Of a stretch of DNA of 64,000 nt, positions 45,231-57,059 are shown in pieces. The translations under genes were made by a program, and so were the position numbers. The DNA comes from Elephas maximus indicus (taxonomy: Eukaryota > Chordata > Mammalia > Proboscidea > Elephantidae). The stretch's first letter is position 1, and each line of letters begins with the position of its first letter. The notes under the pieces are model-generated. The model did no database searches. It saw only the letters and a list, made by a program, of their open reading frames with translations, and had not been told where the DNA came from. Location of the stretch: NCBI RefSeq assembly GCF_024166365.1, contig NC_064825.1:102624480-102688479 (forward strand). The letters are read 5' to 3'.

Positions 45231-48200
45231 ATGTCCTTGTGGCTGGAGTCCCCAGTGCCTGATGTTTCTCCTGGTAAGCTGCTTCACTCCAGTCCTCTCC
45301 CCTGAGTCCAGGCCTCCTCTCCACCTTCAGGAACCAGCCTGCCCAGGCCACCTCTACCCTGGTTCTGATGCTTGGCCTTGAGGGCATCTTCCCAGTCCTC
45401 CCCAATCTGGGCTTGCTGCTGGGGAGAGTTGGCATGTCTAGTCCTTACCCAGCTCTAGCTTTGAAGAGTCCTATCTGATCTCTAAAATGAACACACTTTA
45501 GCCCCCCAAGGGGACAAAGGTTACTAAAAACCTTTATTTAAAGTGTTGAGGTACAAGGGACTACAGATGACTAGTCCTAGGGTCCATACAACCTCTGGGG
45601 TCCCAAAGCCTGAGCTGGGGCTCTGCTGACCTCTAAGGGGAGAGACAAGTTTGGCATTTCTCAGGTAGGACTCAGGGGAGGTGGACCCGGGCTGGGCCTA
45701 AGACCCCCTCGTGCCTGTCTTTTGGGCTCAGACTCTGTGGTGGAGCTCTGGGAGTCGGATGTGCAAGATGCAAGCAGCCAGATGCTGGGGGGCAGCAACT
45801 GCATCCTCAGGGAGGAAACCGGAACACCCCAACCCACCCGGGGTACTTCAGGAGTGGGGCTGGAAGCAGCAGAACCCGCAGCCCGGCTCCCCAGGGCAAA
45901 GCCCTCTCCAGAGTCCACAGGTGAGGAGGAGATAGGGGCTCCTGGATCTGGGAGGGGTACCTTGGGGCTCCTTACTCTATAATGTGATGCTTAAGTCCAA
46001 AGGCTTGAAGTCAACTAGACCTCAGTAATTTCAATGTGAATTTTGTTTCTACAATCTCATTAGGCAATGACTTAGCCTTTTGACCCTATTTACTTATTTT
46101 TAAAATGGAAATAATAATAGTACCTGTTTCTTTATGGGAGCCCTGGTGGCACACCGATTAAGAGCTATGGCTGCTAGCCAAAAAGTCAGCAGTTTGAATC
46201 TACCAGCTGCTCCTTGGAAACCCTATGGGGCAGCTCTACTCTGTCCTACAGGGTCGCTATGAGTTGGAATCGACTCAGTGGCAATGGGTTTGGTTTTTGC
46301 GTGTCTCTTATGATCAGTGCATATAAGAGGACACAATGGCAGTACCTAGGACACAATGGCAGTTGGTAAATGAGAGCTACTGTTTTTATAAGGAGTCCCT
46401 GGGTGGTGCAAACGGTTAAGCGTTCTACTGCCAAAAGCTAGTGGTTAGAACCCACTCAAAGGTGCTTTGGAAGACAGGCCTGGCAATCTGCTTCCAAAAG
46501 GTCACAGCCTTGAAAATCCTACGGAGCAGTTCTATTTTGCACACTTGAGGTCGCCATGAGTGGGAATTGACTTGACAGCAACTAATAACAGCAACAATTT
46601 TTATAATAGAGAGACTAGAAGGCATATAGTGAAGGGAATGAAGGTCACTGAGTGCCCAGGGCTGTGGCCAAGTGGACACCAAGCTTTTACCTTGAGAAAA
46701 ACACATTAAGGCTCTTCTCTATATCCAGAGCTCCGTCCACCAAAACGGAAAAAGGGACCAGCTCCCAAAATGCTGGGCAACGAGCTATGCAGTGTGTGTG
46801 GGGACAAGGCCTCGGGCTTCCACTACAATGTGCTGAGCTGTGAGGGCTGCAAGGGATTCTTCCGTCGCAGTGTCATCAAGGGGGCGCGCTACGTCTGTCA
46901 CAGCGGTGGCCACTGCCCCATGGACACCTATATGCGTCGCAAGTGCCAGGAGTGTCGGCTTCGCAAATGCCGTCAGGCTGGCATGCGAGAGGAGTGTGAG
47001 TATCTGGAGACGGAAAGAAGGGGAGAGGCTGATGGGAAAGAGGGGACGTGCGGGTGGCAGGGTTGGGGCTAGACAGGTCCCTGAGCCCACAGGGGCTTCC
47101 TAGTCTGTTGGGTCCCTAAGAATAGATTCACATCTCTTCCTTGACTTTCCCGAAAGCCCTGTGCTTTTCTGGAGCCTCAAACCACCCTCTCTGCCCCACC
47201 CTTGCTTCCCGCCTTCCCCTCTTCTCTCTTCCTCAAATATGATCCCGTCGCTAGGTGTCCTATCAGAAGAACAGATCCGCCTGAAGAAACTGAAGCGGCA
47301 AGAGGAGGAGCAGGCTCAGACCACATCCGTGTCACCTAGGGCTTCCTCACCTACCCAGGTCCTGCCCCAGCTCAGCCCTGAACAACTGGGCATGATTGAG
47401 AAGCTGGTTGCTGCCCAGCAGCAGTGCAATAGACGTTCCTTCTCTGATCGGCTTCGAGTCACGGTAGCTGAGGGACCCGGGGAGAGGTGGCTCTGTACCA
47501 GGTGGCTTCTTGAAGTCCAACTCAAAGTGGTTTTCCTCTTCCCTCCTTGCCCTCGTGGGCAGCCTTGGCCCATGGCACCAGATCCCCAGAGCCGGGAGGC
47601 CCGTCAGCAGCGCTTTGCCCACTTCACTGAGCTGGCCATCGTCTCTGTGCAGGAAATTGTTGACTTTGCCAAGCAGCTGCCTGGCTTCCTACAGCTCAGC
47701 CGGGAGGACCAGATTGCCCTGCTGAAGACCTCTGCCATTGAGGTGGCTGGAAGAGGCCGAGGGGGTGAAAGGAAAACCAGAGCGGGATTATCTGTGGGAG
47801 GGGCCTCCAGACATCCCACTGGGGGAACCAAGTCCACTGGGAAGTATGAGTGAGGGAGACCACCCTTCCCTCGAGAGGGTTGTGTGCCAAGACCAGCCCT
47901 CCCGGTCCTTGTTTGAGATCTGCTACTTATGTCCAGGTGATGCTTCTGGAGACATCTCGGAGGTACAACCCTGGGAGTGAGAGTATCACCTTCCTCAAGG
48001 ACTTCAGTTATAACCGGGAAGACTTTGCCAAAGCAGGTGAGAACTGAGACCGCAAAGGGACTGGATTGGATGCAGATGGTTTTTGTCATGGGACTACAGA
48101 GCCATAGGTCCAAGGTTTGGGCAGCTACAGAGGGAAGTCTTCACTTGTTATTCCAAGACAGAAAGTTGGAAGGCTGCTAGGCCTCTCTCAACTGCTCTCA

Positions 48201-51200
48201 GCTGACCCCTGTCCTCTGTTACATTAGGCGAGTGGTTTTCAAACTGTGCTCTCAGGAACCTGAGGGTTCCAAGGAAGTGTCTGTCACCTGAGAGGAGAAA
48301 CAGGGAGGCAAGGAGTGTCCTTCGTCCTTACTTGAGCCAAACATGAAGCTTATTTAAATCTGCATTATATATTGTGTTTTGTTTGAAGAAAAGATTTTAT
48401 AGCTAGGAAAAAAGTTTGAAAACCATTGCCCTGAGCCTTTCATAGTGGTCAATAATGAACAAACCTTTCTTTAGACATGCTCTTTAAGTTTCAAAAACTC
48501 TCCTTCCCTGGCTGATTTTCCTCCACTTTTTTTTTCAATTGCTCTTTCTGATGGGCCATGGCACTGGGGTTGAAACATTGCAAAGGTGCCCAGATGGGGC
48601 AACTTGAGGATGAGAGAGTGAATGTTTTATCCCCATCTGGGTCTGAAGTATTTTCTCCAGGAATTAGCTGACATTGCTGCTCTCTGGAAACAGTTGCTAA
48701 CCAAAAGGTCGGCAGTTTGAATCCACCAGGAGCTCCTTGGAAACTCTATGGGGCAGTTCTGCTCTGTCCTATAGGATCACCATGAGTCGGAATCGACTCA
48801 GCGGCTATGGGTTTGGTTTGCTGCTCTCTGTATGATGCCTGCCTGGGAGCTGAGCAACGGGAGTGTCCTCACATTAATTGTTGGTAATGTTTGTGTTAGG
48901 AGTTCCTGGGTGGCACAAACAATTAACGCACTGGGCTGCTAACCGAAAGGTTGGAAGTTCTAAGGTGCCTCAAGATCTGGCAAGCTACTTCCAAAAAATC
49001 AGCCATAAAAAAAACGCTATGGAGCACAGTTCTACTCCAACACACATGGGAGAGTTGAGAGCATAGTTGGGAAAAGATGGAAGGCTAGGAGTTTTGCAGA
49101 GATTTGAACTGAGGCTCAACAGGAGACCTAGCAGTTTAACAGTGAGTGAGTGGGTCTATAAAATTTAACTGTGCTATAACTCCATTCTTGGGTTCGTACA
49201 TCCTAGTTTCCAGGCCAGAGCTCATAGAGCCTTCCCTGCTTTCTGGTGACTCAGACCAGCTCAAGTGCCCCTTGCTGTCCCAACACAGGCCACCCAAAAG
49301 GCTTTCTAGAAAGGGCTCCTTTAACTGTAAGGCATAACAGGTCTGTACTGGCATTTCTTGCCTTCGGCAGTGCTGAGTGTGCTGCCCCAATGTATAGGAG
49401 TGATCTGATGACTTTAAGTCCTTGGGTGGAACAAATAGTCTGGGCTTGGCTGCTAACTGCAAGACTGGTGGTTCGTACCCACTCATCTGCACTGCGGAGG
49501 AAAGGCCTGTCGATCTACTTCTGTAAACATTACAGCCTAGAAAAACCCTATGCAGCTCATGACTTTATTCAGCTTTAAAAGCCCAACCCTGCTACTTTCT
49601 TCTACCAAACCACCTCTTCCCCAAATGTTTTAATACCCCAGTCCCCCTTGACCGTGGCCATCTCCTTCATAACATCCTCCTTTGTGAACCCTCCCAGTTC
49701 TAATGTCTCTGCATTCCCTCTAGCACTCGTGGACTTAACTTGTGCTATCTGAATCTGTACCTATTTATAGATTTATTTATATAAGCAGTTTAGCTATCAT
49801 CGTGTTTGCCTTTCATTTCTCATTTCATCAGTGAGGTCTTGAGAAGAAACGAGGGCTCTATTTTATCAGGTCTCTTTCTCCCTCTATATCCACTACCATA
49901 TGGTTGACAAATGATGGGGACTTGATTGCATTTCATTCGCATCCATTCAGTGAGCATTAGCAGACCCTCACAGGGTTCATAACCCAACTCTAGAGCCTCC
50001 TCTTCCCCTCTGTGCAAAGGAGCTGTTGGGCACAGTTTGGGGTGCAATGCATGGACGATAGGACGGTCACCGAGAAATGCTTTATAAAATGGGGCTTGCC
50101 CACTAAATGGATCAACACACACTGATGATAAACATCAGGGTAGAAGCACAGGAAGTGACTAATCAAGACGCCTCGAATGGAAAAGTGTAGCAGATGGTTG
50201 CTAAAAGAAGTCTGAGAAAGCGTAGGGGATAGTGTGGGTCGGGGAAACTTTGACAGTGTCTATGGGAAAACTGTTTTCTAGATGCTGTGACTTTAGGTCA
50301 CGGTTTGTTGAACTTCAGTCTTCTTAACAGGAACACTGGTTCCATTAAAAAATATATATATATAATTTAACAAACACTTCTATGGTAATTACCTTGTGCC
50401 AGACATCCTAAGGACCCATTATGAGGTTGGTACTATTATTTAAAAAAATATCTCCATTTTATAGATGGGAAAATCAAGGTTGGTCCTATTATTATCTCCA
50501 TTTTATAGATGGGAAAATCAAGGCCTAGAGAGGTTAAATAATTTACCCAGGGTCACACAGCTACTAAGAGGTAGAGCCAGGACTGAAACCTAGGCAGTCC
50601 GGCTCCAGAGTCCACACCCTCAACCATACTTCTGTAACCTGGAATGGTATATGAAATGTATATAAAGTATTTCAAATAAATAGTGCCAATTGCCAGCTAA
50701 AAAGACTTCATGAATGAAAATAAGTATTGCCTCTCTTTCTAGTAATGTGGGACCCTCAAGAGTTCCTATAAGAATGGAATTGTTGTTACCATTTAATTCA
50801 GCACCTCCTGTGTGCCAGGCACAGTGCTAAGTGCTCTGCATGCTTTGCCATTTAACCATCCCCACAGCCTTATGAGATAGGTTCAGGTAGGCATCCCCTT
50901 TTACAGATGAGGCTTTGAGAGCTTAAGAAACTTGCCCAAGGTCATACAACAGAGCCCTGGAGACTTCTTAGTGAAGTAGTTCCCTCAGCTGAGGAGCTGG
51001 AGGATAGAAGGAAGTTCCTGCCACTCCTGCCTCCCTTCTTCCACCTCAGGGCTGCAGGTGGAGTTCATCAACCCCATCTTCGAATTCTCCAGGGCCATGA
51101 ATGAGCTGCAACTCAATGATGCCGAGTTTGCTTTGCTTATTGCCATCAGCATCTTCTCTGCAGGTTCGGAGGAGGGGCAAGAGGGAAACAGCTAAGAAAC

Positions 51201-51825
51201 ATGCACCAAGGAGGGCTGCAGGGCCCACATGGCAGGAATTGTGAGGGTGGAGGCACTCGCTCTGGTATTCCGGGATGGGAGAGGTTGGGTGGGGGCATGT
51301 CCCTATTTTGGGGTTGAGATTTGGGGTAAGGAACTAAGACCTCGGCCAGACCTGCTCCTCAACTCTGTTGGTGGCCTATAGACCGGCCCAACGTGCAGGA
51401 CCAGCTCCAGGTAGAGAGGCTGCAACACACATATGTGGAGGCCCTGCATGCCTACGTCTCCATCCACCACCCCCATGTGAGTCTCCCCATGGCGCCCTGT
51501 TCCCTCCTCTCCACAGGCCCATCCCTGACACACCTCACCACCTACTTTCCCTGTAAGACTCCCTCTCTGACTCCGTTGTGTGTGGATCATTCTCTACCTC
51601 TCCCACAACTCCCCTATGCTTGCCCCTTCCCTAGAGGGAGGCAAAAGTTATACTCTTTCGTCCCTCTTCTACCGCCAGGACCGACTAATGTTTCCACGGA
51701 TGCTAATGAAACTGGTGAGCCTCCGGACACTGAGCAGCGTCCACTCAGAGCAAGTGTTTGCACTGCGCCTGCAGGACAAAAAGCTTCCCCCGCTGCTCTC
51801 TGAGATCTGGGATGTGCACGAATGA
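45231..51825 (+). CDS. NR1H3: NR1H3, liver X receptor alpha (complete, 9 coding exons)
   Basis: Coding exons: 45231-45273, 45732-45920, 46729-46995, 47255-47463, 47563-47742, 47937-48036, 51050-51163, 51382-51476, 51679-51825. All are GT-AG and sum to 447 codons plus stop, the human length. This nuclear receptor binds oxysterols, pairs with RXR on DR4 elements, and drives cholesterol efflux and lipogenic genes. Visible: a divergent N-terminal A/B region (1-90), a basic PKRKKG stretch, two C4 zinc fingers starting at C98 with the P-box CEGCKG, a hinge, a ligand-binding domain from about residue 205, and the C-terminal AF-2 helix with [10 protein letters not shown]. The DNA-binding domain is almost identical to human (for example GARYVCHS for human GAHYICHS); the A/B region differs most. 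The start ATG sits in a short exon whose acceptor (AG at 45192-45193) leaves a 37-base 5'UTR piece. Confidence 0.97.
46136..46299 (+). mobile_element. AfroSINE in NR1H3 intron
   Basis: Short form, near consensus (GGGAGCCCTGGTGGCACACC head, GGAATCGACTCAGTGGCAAT tail). Confidence 0.9.
46391..46600 (+). mobile_element. AfroSINE (long form), diverged
   Basis: GGAGTCCCTGGGTGGTGCAA head and TTGACTTGACAGCAACTAA tail with AACA repeats. Confidence 0.85.
48692..48825 (+). mobile_element. AfroSINE, 5'-truncated
   Basis: Starts inside the head at GTTGCTAACCAAAAGG; the tail is complete. Confidence 0.85.
48899..49062 (+). mobile_element. AfroSINE (long form), diverged
   Basis: GGAGTTCCTGGGTGGCACAA head; the tail is lost after ACACACATGGG. 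Confidence 0.75.
49413..49560 (+). mobile_element. AfroSINE fragment, old
   Basis: AAGTCCTTGGGTGGAACAAA head and CAGCCTAGAAAAACCCTATG middle; tail missing. Confidence 0.7.
50360..50960. mobile_element. Cluster of MIR fragments in NR1H3 intron 6
   Basis: Repeated MIR strings: CATTTTATAGATGGGAAAAT occurs at about 50456 and again at 50500, and CAGGCACAGTGCTAAGTGCT near 50817. The doubled 40-base piece looks like a small local duplication. Confidence 0.6.
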
Positions 51826-52411
51826 CTGTTCTTCCCCCATACCTTCTGTTTTCTGGGTCTGACTGTCTGAGGCCCAGTGACCACCTCTTAGAGGTGGAGC
51901 TGACTGAGAAAGGCAAACATTCCCAAGGGGTGGAGGGGAGTCAGGGGAGGTCCTCATGGGGCACTAAAAGAGCGTCAAAGGGTTGGGAGTTCTGTGGCTG
52001 CTGGGCAGTTGGGATCCTGCTAAAGCTGTGCTCCATCTGAAGATCACACTGACTCAGCCAAATGGATGAACCTGGGGGGCCACATTGCACAAGGTTCTCC
52101 AGGGCCCAGCCCATCCTGCCTCCACCACTTCCTGTTTTCCCCACAGGGCCCCAAGAGAAATTCTCCACTGTCACTCTGTGGCTTGGCCATAAATGCCTCA
52201 GGGCTGCTTCACTGATAGGTCTGGCATCATTTGAACAGGAAAACCAAAATGAATGCAGAATGAGAGAAAGCAATTTCTGGATTGGGGGTGGGGGCATGGG
52301 AGAAGAGAAAGAAGCCTCCGTCTCTCTTAGGACCCACCTCCAGAACCAGAGAAGGGAGTTAGTCACAAGTGACAGCCCTGGCAATGAGAAGGACCTCCTT
52401 TTACTAGCCCT
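51826..52411 (+). other. NR1H3 3'UTR and flank
   Basis: Sequence after the NR1H3 stop; the 3'UTR should end here. No gene or clear repeat seen before the SINE tail at 52412. Confidence 0.45.
52189..52194 (+). terminator. Possible NR1H3 polyadenylation signal (variant)
   Basis: CATAAA lies 364 bases after the NR1H3 stop codon. No AATAAA is seen between the stop and the MADD CpG island, so this weaker variant is only a candidate. Confidence 0.3.
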
Positions 52412-52478
52412 ATTGCATCATATAGGGTCGCTATGAGTCGGAATTGACTTGAGGGCAACGGGTTTGGCTTTTTTTTTT
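52412..52478 (+). mobile_element. AfroSINE tail only
   Basis: Only the terminal 65 bases (AGGGTCGCTATGAGTCGG plus T-rich end) survive, 600 bases after the NR1H3 stop. Confidence 0.75.
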
Positions 52479-52739
52479 ACTTGCACATATGGGTAAATGA
52501 ATTGCTGATGTTTAGATGCCCCTTCTGTCTTAATGATCCAGGTGGGATCGTGGTGTATTCCTGTCATGAAGGGGATGTTGGATTTTCAGAACTAACATCT
52601 TGCACCTCACGTGTGTGGATAATGCCTTAGTTTTTCAATTGGCATCTGAATAATAGGGACGGACCTGAAAGGCCCAGGGACAGGTAAACCCTCCACTTGA
52701 CCTGCAGACCCTATGGGACAGGAAGAACTTCCCCCTGAG

Positions 52740-53930
52740 GCCAGGGGGAGGCTGCCGGGTCGGTGGTTTGGTTTCTCAGAAGGGCTTGACTACATTTCCC
52801 AGCGGGCACCGCGGCTCCGCTCACGCCCCCTTCCCTTGGTGCGCGCCCAGTGTTGGTGATACCGCGGCCGCGGTTTCCAGCCCCGCTTCCCCCCGCCGCC
52901 CCTGAATTGGTAGGCTCCACCGCCGGGTAGTCGGCGTTGCAGCCCAGGCGACTGGGCACTTCCAAACCTTGTGCGGGGGAACGGTCAGAAAGTCTCAGGG
53001 GCGGTTTATCTTGAGAAGTCGCTTCCAGATTAATCAGCATTTCATCAAAATGGACTCTTTATTACCATGTCGAATTAAAAACTATTTGCGCAACCTAAAA
53101 CAACAAGTATTCCTTTGAGTCCTCCCCTTGGCACGCAGCAGCGCTGGGCTGACCCAGCGCGCCCCATCCGTTCCCATTCCCACGTACGGATAGGTGTGTG
53201 CGTAGCCGCCTTCCTCCCGAGGTCTGCTCCACCCTTCAGCGCTCGGCCTGGTGCAGCCATCTCCCCCCCATCGCCCTGGGGGTGAATGGTACGGCCCCGG
53301 CCCCCCTCTGCCTCCTCCCACCTCACTGGGTCCGAGTGATACGCGCCCGCCGCTGCAGACGCGGAACTGGCGCCCGCTCGGAACCGCGTCTGGCCGGGGA
53401 GCGACTGACGCTCGGCTTCCCGGGCACGTCCGGCCGGGCCTGGCCGCTCTCCCGAGGCTCGAGAGGTAGGAAATCCAGGGCCACTGGGGGCCCTGGAAGG
53501 CTATTTCGAACGGGGACTTCTAGGGGAAACGGGTTGTGAGGGGACACAGAGGCTCTAGAGGGACAGCGGTTCTGACGAGACCTTCGAGGAGTGCGAAGGG
53601 GCGAGGGGTCTCGAGTGGGATGGAGGGAGGTTCGTGAAGAAAGGGGGCAGGGCCAGAAGTGGGGGTGCGCCGAGCTGCCGAGCGGGGTGCAGGCTGCGGG
53701 CCTGGGCGCTGTTCGCGGCTGCTCGCGGCTGCTGGGCTCGATTCCTGCCGGCTCGGCGGGCGGGCAAGCGGGCGGCGCTGGTTCCAGGCAGGGGGCGGGA
53801 GAGAGCTGTCCAGCAGGTGAGGGGGCGCGTAGAGCTGTCGAGGCCCCGAGCGGGGATGAGCACCTGACGTGTGAGCGTGCGTGTGTGTGCGCACGTGTCT
53901 GTGCGCGCGTGCGGGCGCGCGTGTGAGTGC
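52740..53930 (+). promoter_or_regulatory. MADD: MADD CpG island and likely noncoding first exon
   Basis: A CpG-dense block about 1 kb after NR1H3 and 3-4 kb before the MADD start codon. A strong donor (CGAGAG/GTAGGA, GT at 53466-53467) suggests a noncoding first exon ending at 53465. The block includes a ZNF143-like element upstream and an alternating GT/GC tract downstream. The transcription start is not determinable here. Confidence 0.65.
52789..52807 (+). promoter_or_regulatory. ZNF143/THAP11-like element
   Basis: ACTACATTTCCCAGCGGGC closely resembles the ACTACAATTCCCAG core of the SBS element found in many CpG-island promoters. It sits at the left edge of the MADD island. Confidence 0.5.
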
Positions 53931-53931
53931 A
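53869..53931 (+). repeat. Alternating GT/GC tract
   Basis: About 60 bases of mostly alternating purine-pyrimidine (GTGCGTGTGTGTGCGCACG...). Z-DNA-prone composition, at the right edge of the MADD CpG island. Confidence 0.8.
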
Positions 53932-55947
53932 CCTTATTTTTGGTTAGAATTCGTAAAGCCATGATTGGCTTTTCATTTTTTTTTTTTTTTAAACTTGATG
54001 TTTCAAAATGGGCATGCTGGAGAGCGGAGACTGTTTAATCTTTCCTGCAACTGCTGCCTCCCCCGCCCTCGTTCATCTCTAAATTCTGTCTCCTTTCCTG
54101 CCCTCCCCTCTTCCTCACCCCTGCCTCTGGCCTTCCTCGTTGCTCTAGTTCTCCCCCACGCTGGACCAGTCTGTGTTGATGCGCTTGCAAGGTCACTGAG
54201 TGGCCCGGGGAGAGGGAGGAGGGGAGAAGAGTCTCCTGTTGTGCTCACGTCAGCAGAGATGTTATATCGCTCCCCGGTTCCTGTGGTTTTACTATGAAAT
54301 CTGCCCAAAACGAGAGAAGTTGCTTAGCGTAAAACCAAGGTAGGCTGAAAAGGCATAAATCATTTAAAGGTCTGTGGATTCTAAACCTGCATCTGGATGG
54401 AGTGGATTGGTAATGTAGGATCTCAGTAGATGAAAATGATTTTGAGCTTGATGCCTGTGGAATATATGGAAATAGGAACCAGGGAGTTCGCTTTAGTAAA
54501 TATAGTTGAGGCAAGAGGCAGAATCTAAGCCTGGTTAGAAGAGGTGTGGTGCTGGACGATTTAGAGTCTTTGTGGGGAAGGGAAGGAGGAGGAAATGGGG
54601 GGCGGTGGGGGTGGTTGTGTAATTTTTGGTTGTCTCTGCAGTCTGAATAAGTGGAGGCAGTGGCTGTTGATGAGGTATGAATGGTGGACTAGGACCTGTC
54701 CAATCACTAGTAGCTAGACTCGTTACAAGATCCCAGGGTTCACGTGGCTCTGGAAAATTAGGACTGTAGAGCATCGTAATAACCTGAGTTTTATCAAATG
54801 GTTCTTAGTGGAGAGAAACTGGGATCCCCCCCAAGGCTCATGGCGTGATGCCTAAGATTTTAGCAGGAGATGCTTCAGATGTGATCTTTGAGATTTTGAT
54901 AGGAAAGGACTCCTGGTTTTCAATGTAAACATAGATTTTAAGCCTTAGCTTTGAATTGAGCCCTGGTCCTGTAAACTCTTTTATTTCAAGATATGTTGGT
55001 TCTTTTCCCAGGCATTTTCTGTGTAATTCGCTATAGAACGAACTATGCTTTTACCCATCTTTCATCTCAGTTTTCTATATCCCTCCCCTTTCATTCTGCT
55101 TGGGAAGAGCTGAGCTCAGCTCTGTCACTGTGCCCCACCTTCTGCAGTATGCTCATGACTCCATAGCAGTTGGGAACCAAAGGACTGTTTGGGTTCATTA
55201 AGCAGGGGTGATGCCTAGAAATGAGTATATGGTATTTTCCAGAATTTGATTTTGCTTATTTGGTGAGGAGATAGCTCTATCAAAAGCCAGAATTAGAATA
55301 AGTACAAACTAATGACATATGGGAGAGAAGACAAGCTAATTCTTAGCAGGTACTGTTAGTGGAAGAGGGGTCTTCAGGTTCAAGAAGAATGAATTGTTAG
55401 GGGCCTTGGCCTTTTCTGGAGTAGCAGCTGCTAGCACTGTGCGGTCACCAAGCAGGGGAGGGGCTATGACTCTGCTATAAATAGTACTGGGAGCCAGAGT
55501 CACTATGGAGACAAAAATGAATCCTATTACCTGCAGGCCCTCTGTAGGGAGCAAGGGCAAGGAGGGAACAGTATTTTGGGGATTTGAAAGGTGATATGAA
55601 TAGGTTTTGTTTATTATTAGGTAGAGGAGAAGAAAGATAGAGCCTGTACTCATTATCTAGATCAAATAGGGCCTTAAGCATACAGGGAATGTGTATCTGT
55701 CTGTATGTGTGGGAGCACACACAGTAGCAAACAAGGGAGTGGTGCATGAGTGTGCGTGTGCGTGTAGTTTAATAAGATTCTCTCTGGGTGTACAGTGAAC
55801 AAGGTCTTAGTGTGACCACGTGCAGAGCACAGAGGTGGAATCCTGGAAGCACTGGAAATAGCCTTGTAGTGGAGTGGATCATTTTATTTAGAGAAGTGTA
55901 TGGAGACCCAACAGGGGGATAAATTAAGACCATGTAAGCTTTTCCTA
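53932..55947 (+). other. MADD intron 1, largely unmatched
   Basis: No repeat family recognised with confidence. A second GT-rich spot lies at 55751-55766. Open frames here are short and unsupported. Confidence 0.45.
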
Positions 55948-55948
55948 A

Positions 55949-56142
55949 GGAGCCCTGGTGACGCAATGGTTAAGCGCTTGGATGGCGGTTCAAACCCACC
56001 AGCTGCTCCGTGGTAGAAAGATGTGGCATTCGGCTTCCTTAAAGACTGCAGCCTTGGAAACTCCACAGGACAGTTTCTACTCTGTCCTATAGGGTCACTA
56101 TGTTGGAATTCACTCGACAGCAACGGGTTTTTTTTTTTAAAG
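55949..56142 (+). mobile_element. AfroSINE in MADD 5' intron
   Basis: Long form with a shortened head; ends CGACAGCAACGGG plus poly(T). Confidence 0.9.
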
Positions 56143-56975
56143 CTTTTCCTGATTTTAGCACTAGAGTTTAGGCATCTCTCTGACCACCTTTCCTTCCTCC
56201 TTGCAAAAATCCTGCCATCTCTGCATCTACTTCCTTATGCCTGTAGGATATAGTAGGACGAGACCTCATCTGTATATATTATATTACTGATTCCAATCCT
56301 GGGACCTGAAAAGAGGAGAAAGGCTATGATTCAGCACCAAGGGCAGAGCTAGTAGCAGTAGCCACTAGGCCCCCTTTCTTGCTTGAAGGAGAAATGTGGT
56401 TTAGTTGAAACAATTGAAGCATAGACATCCTTCCTTTAAGACTGTATGAGGTAGAAGAGCCAGCTGTTGTTATTGTCTGAGTGCAGTTAACTATACAGTT
56501 TGTATGTAGTTTCACTTCAAGCTCAATGCAGACTGTTGGAGCAAAGAATAACTAGGTTTCCATTTAGACCTAGAAGTGTGGTTAGTGCTGGTCAGAGAGT
56601 CTGGTTTGATCCTGATCCACCCTGGAACAGCCTTGTAAGTGACTTAATTCTTGTTATTGTAATGACAGAGTCCAGATTAGACTGCCTGGGTCTGTTTTTC
56701 AGAAATAGAGCCCCAAGGGCTAGGCTGGAAATAAGCTAGTTTGTAGAGATGGGGAGGTGAGCCATTTATCCTATTTCATGACATATGACTCTGTGAGCTC
56801 TTAAGTTTAGAGTTCTAGATTAGGAAAGTGTCATATTCTCGTATCTTTAGTACTAAAATGGAAGACCTTGTGACCTATGCCCTTGCCCGGGAAGAAGTTG
56901 AGAGGGATGAGTCTCTTGGGCACAGCAATGGATCTGTCTTACCAGTGCCTTTTCCTTTTAGACTTGCATTTTCAG

Positions 56976-57059
56976 ATACTATCAGAATTCCCCCTGGGAA
57001 CTTTGACCTCTTACTTGCTGCGCTGAAGTTTCTCTGAGATGAACTGATGCATAGGAACC
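56976..57059 (+). other. MADD: MADD 5'UTR part of first coding exon (probable)
   Basis: A pyrimidine-rich acceptor ending TTTTCAG (AG at 56974-56975) precedes 84 bases that lead into the MADD start codon. An alternative acceptor AG lies at 56960-56961. The exact boundary is unproven. Confidence 0.45.

Noticed and set aside
56828-57037. Small frame before MADD as an upstream start
   Set aside because: It begins in intron-like sequence and spans a good splice acceptor at 56974-56975; the known MADD start at 57060 has better context and human agreement.
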